A DNA stretch of 58,727 nt from Bacteroidota bacterium (lineage in GTDB: Bacteria; Bacteroidota; Bacteroidia; 2-12-FULL-35-15), in contig JAHEYB010000004.1 of assembly GCA_023251805.1 (NCBI GenBank), positions 38,182-96,908 on the forward strand. The letters run 5' to 3'. The notes beneath the pieces were generated by a model. The model was given only the letters and a program-made list of their open reading frames with translations, had not been told where the DNA came from and did not search any database. Within the stretch, counting starts at the first letter, position 1. The number at the start of each line of letters is the position of its first letter. The position numbers and the translations under genes were made by a program. Positions 56,612-58,727 of this stretch are shown piece after piece.

Positions 56612-57667
56612 ATGAAATTTACAGCAAAACAAATAGCCGATTTATTAGGAGGAACCGTTGAAGGGAATGGTGATGTAGAGGTTTCTGGCTTGGCGAAAAT
56701 TGAAGAAGGAAAAGCAGGAACCTTATCGTTTCTCTCGAACCCTTTGTATACACCTTATATCTACGAAACAGATGCTTCAGCTGCCATTGTAAACAAAACA
56801 TTGGTACTTGAAAAACCTGTAAAATCGACTCTTACCCTTATTCGTGTTGAAGATTCTTATTCCAGCTTTGCAAAGTTGTTGGAAATCTATCATCAATTCA
56901 AACACAATAAAAAAGGTATTGAACAACCTTCTTTTGTTTCTCCAACAGCTACACTTGGAAACGATTGTTATGTTGGAGCTTTCGCCTACATAGGAGAAAA
57001 CGTAAAAATTGGAAACAATGTAAAAATATACCCTCATTGCTATATTGGCGACAATGTTACAATTGGAGATGATTGCGTTTTCTTTTCTGGAGTAAAAATT
57101 TATTACGATTGTGTGATTGGAAACGATTGCACCATTCATGCGAGCACCGTTGTTGGTAGTGATGGTTTTGGATTTGCTCCAAGTGCAGAAAACAATTATA
57201 AAAAAGTTCCTCAAATTGGAAATGTAGTGATTGAAGACCATGTTGAGATTGGTTCCAATACGTCTATCGACAGAGCAACAATGGGTTCAACCCTTATTCG
57301 CAAAGGTTCAAAACTAGATAACTTGGTACAAATTGCACACAATGTGGAATTGGGTGAAAATTGCATTTTAGCAGGAGGTTCATTTGTTGCAGGTTCAACT
57401 AAACTTGGAAAAAATGTGATGATGGGCGGACAAGCAGGTGTAATTGGACATTTAAAAATTGCGGATGGAGTGAAGATTGCTGGACAATCAGGAGTTGGAA
57501 GCAGCATTGATACAGAAGGACTAGTCGTGCAAGGTTCGCCTGCATTTGCGATTGGTGATTTCCAAAGAAGCTATGTACTTTTCAGAAGTTTCCAAAAAGT
57601 AAATGACCGCGTTCGTACTCTTGAAAAAGAATTGAAAGAATTAAAAAAATTAAATACACCTGAATAG
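56612..57667 (+). CDS. lpxD: UDP-3-O-acylglucosamine N-acyltransferase LpxD
   Basis: A 351-residue acyltransferase for the third step of lipid A synthesis. The N-terminal uridine-binding domain ([30 protein letters not shown]) is followed by a left-handed beta-helix of hexapeptide repeats ([19 protein letters not shown] onward) and the catalytic His in [17 protein letters not shown]. The C-terminal helix ([20 protein letters not shown]) is a coiled coil. Length suits Bacteroidota LpxD. A -7-like TATTTTTA lies 22 bases before the ATG. The following acyltransferase gene is only 17 bases away, so both likely belong to one envelope-lipid operon. Confidence 0.95.
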   Translation: MKFTAKQIADLLGGTVEGNGDVEVSGLAKIEEGKAGTLSFLSNPLYTPYIYETDASAAIVNKTLVLEKPVKSTLTLIRVEDSYSSFAKLLEIYHQFKHNKKGIEQPSFVSPTATLGNDCYVGAFAYIGENVKIGNNVKIYPHCYIGDNVTIGDDCVFFSGVKIYYDCVIGNDCTIHASTVVGSDGFGFAPSAENNYKKVPQIGNVVIEDHVEIGSNTSIDRATMGSTLIRKGSKLDNLVQIAHNVELGENCILAGGSFVAGSTKLGKNVMMGGQAGVIGHLKIADGVKIAGQSGVGSSIDTEGLVVQGSPAFAIGDFQRSYVLFRSFQKVNDRVRTLEKELKELKKLNTPE

Positions 57668-57684
57668 CTTCTGCTATTATTTAT

Positions 57685-58545
57685 ATGAGTACTGCTCCTA
57701 CCAAATTTATTGATGTTGAAAAAGTTCTGAGAGAAAAAGCTCCCGGATTAAAAAAATGGATGCCTCGTTTTGTTCTTAATTGGTTGAAACGCAAACTTCA
57801 CGAAGAGGATATCAACACTTTGATGATTGACTTGAAAGATGTTTACGGAGTGGAATTCAACAACAGAGGACTGGATAAATTAGGTGCGAAAATAGAATCT
57901 ACCAACTCACATTTTATTCCAAAAGAAGGCGGAATTATTTTAGCTGCAAATCATCCACTTGGCGGGCTTGATGGAATGGCCTTTGTAAAAACAATTGCAG
58001 AAGTTCGCCCTGACATTCACTTTGTGGTGAATGATGTATTAAAAAATTTAAAAAACTATGGTGATGTTTTTATCGGCATCAACAAAATAAAAACAACTTC
58101 AGCAACTTCTTTAAGAACAATTGAAAGTGTATTGATGACAGAGGAAGCAATTGGTTTTTTTCCTGCAGGTTTAGTTTCCAGAAAACAAAATGGAAAAATC
58201 ATGGACTTGGATTGGAAAAAAAGTTTTGTAACACAAGCCATCGATCACAAACGAATGATTGTTCCTGTTTTTATTGAAGGGCAGAATTCAAAATTCTTTT
58301 ACAACTTCGCACGTTTCCGAAAACGCATTGGAATAAAAGCAAACATTGAAATGCTTTTTTTGCCGGATGAAATGTTCAAGCAAAGAAACAGAACCATTCG
58401 TGTGCACTTTAGTAAAGCATTTGACCCAGCTATATTAGACAAGCGCAAATCACATAAAGGATGGGCGGATCATATCAAAAAATATATTTATTCTGCAGAG
58501 TTTAAAAAAGGTGTTCCGTTTGAAGAGTATATGAATTTGAGATAG
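57685..58545 (+). CDS. PlsC-like lysophospholipid/ornithine-lipid acyltransferase
   Basis: A 286-residue acyltransferase. The acceptor motif is NHPLGGLDGMAF (H, five residues, D rather than the common HX4D), as in the hemolysin-like branch, with FFPAGLVSRKQNGKIMDLDW as the second motif and MIVPVFIEGQNSKFFYNFAR as the third. Such enzymes acylate a glycerophospholipid or ornithine-lipid precursor at the inner membrane. The N-terminus KFIDVEKVLREKAPGLKKWM with FVLNWLKRKLHEEDIN is typical of this Bacteroidota group. It begins 17 bases after lpxD, so lipid synthesis genes are grouped. The exact acceptor is not known. Confidence 0.88.
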   Translation: MSTAPTKFIDVEKVLREKAPGLKKWMPRFVLNWLKRKLHEEDINTLMIDLKDVYGVEFNNRGLDKLGAKIESTNSHFIPKEGGIILAANHPLGGLDGMAFVKTIAEVRPDIHFVVNDVLKNLKNYGDVFIGINKIKTTSATSLRTIESVLMTEEAIGFFPAGLVSRKQNGKIMDLDWKKSFVTQAIDHKRMIVPVFIEGQNSKFFYNFARFRKRIGIKANIEMLFLPDEMFKQRNRTIRVHFSKAFDPAILDKRKSHKGWADHIKKYIYSAEFKKGVPFEEYMNLR

Positions 58546-58568
58546 AAATAGCAACAGTTCTTTTCCTT

Positions 58569-58727
58569 TTATCCCGGTAAGCGGGCAATATTTTTTTCCA
58601 TCATATTTAATTGCTTCACAATTTCTTCGGCTTTAGGCTTACAAGCTTTTGCTTTTCTGAAATACTCTTTTCCAATTTTATTTTGCTTGCGCTGAATTTC
58701 AATTGAGCACAACTGAAGATATACAGC
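58569..58727 (-). CDS. C-terminal end of a gene running off the window
   Basis: On the minus strand an open frame enters from the right window edge and runs 52 codons to a TAA at 58571-58569. It reads AVYLQLCSIEIQRKQNKIGK, then EYFRKAKACKPKAEEIVKQL, ending NIARLPG. The amphipathic helices (YLQLCSIEIQ, YFRKAKAC) look like the last repeat of a tetratricopeptide protein. The start is outside the window, so only the strand and the end can be stated. It converges with the acyltransferase gene. Confidence 0.65.
   Translation of the reverse strand, partial: AVYLQLCSIEIQRKQNKIGKEYFRKAKACKPKAEEIVKQLNMMEKNIARLPG

Overview
The window is AT-rich bacterial DNA from a member of the Bacteroidota. The supporting signs are: seven secreted proteins with type IX secretion (T9SS) C-terminal sorting domains, promoters of the TTTG...TAnnTTTG type, few Shine-Dalgarno sites, PorA/KorA-type 2-oxoacid oxidoreductases, DUF2795 and Omp28-type proteins, and an LpxD gene implying an outer membrane with lipid A. 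Genus cannot be fixed from this sequence. There is no phage, large transposon or CRISPR array; the window is mostly a core chromosome with small decorations.

Layout. 0-12.3 kb: T9SS cargo (a five-heme cytochrome c, an FG-GAP/UnbV protein, an Omp28-like protein, a small adhesin-like protein) interleaved with PhnA, GmhA and ComM. 12.3-18 kb: a lipoprotein MsrB, a YceI protein behind a palindromic operator, and a three-gene SiaB/SiaC/PP2C partner-switching operon whose phosphatase carries a periplasmic propeller sensor. 18-22 kb: a DUF1761 membrane protein and SecA. 22.3-27.2 kb: response regulator, histidine kinase, TonB-dependent receptor and a PepSY-like protein, with a long inverted repeat between regulator and kinase. 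27.2-30 kb: DUF2795, cobalamin adenosyltransferase, ABC ATPase and a methyltransferase. 30-37 kb: a giant T9SS type B protein, tRNA-Val, a methyltransferase and a repeat protein. 37-43 kb: KorAB, a FadL-type channel and a T9SS esterase. 43-46.5 kb: a two-gene restriction-modification candidate, an LD-carboxypeptidase, a truncated hemoglobin and a WG-repeat protein. 46.6-55.5 kb: MetG (TTG start, structured leader), a large uncharacterised exported protein, a DPP IV-type peptidase, a PH-domain protein and a TPR protein that stops at the edge of a SpoIIE phosphatase domain. 55.6-58.7 kb: a lipoprotein, the tRNA-Arg/GIY-YIG locus, LpxD, an acyltransferase and the end of another gene.

The most unusual structure is at 56120-56513 (minus strand). 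A tRNA-Arg(CCT) gene is preceded by a decayed GIY-YIG nuclease gene, and that gene is preceded by a second copy of the first 33 bases of tRNA-Arg. This copy ends exactly between tRNA positions 33 and 34, next to the anticodon, and two bases later the nuclease ATG begins. The displaced 5' half pairs with the downstream tRNA 3' acceptor without mismatch, whereas the present 5' half has an A-A mismatch. This reads as a homing-type element that cut or entered tRNA-Arg at the anticodon and rebuilt it with a 5' half of its own. The displaced half was later hit by a 37-base palindrome. A second tRNA relic, a tRNA-Leu lacking its 5' end with its anticodon arm turned into a tight hairpin, lies at 5.7 kb behind a good promoter.

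Intergenic spaces are rich in short palindromic repeats of several families and in strong, often perfectly palindromic terminators. Starts were moved downstream of the longest possible reading frame where homology, signal peptides or promoter position argued for it (ComM, SecA, KorA, FadL, DUF1761, DUF2795, the histidine kinase and the 55.6 kb lipoprotein).
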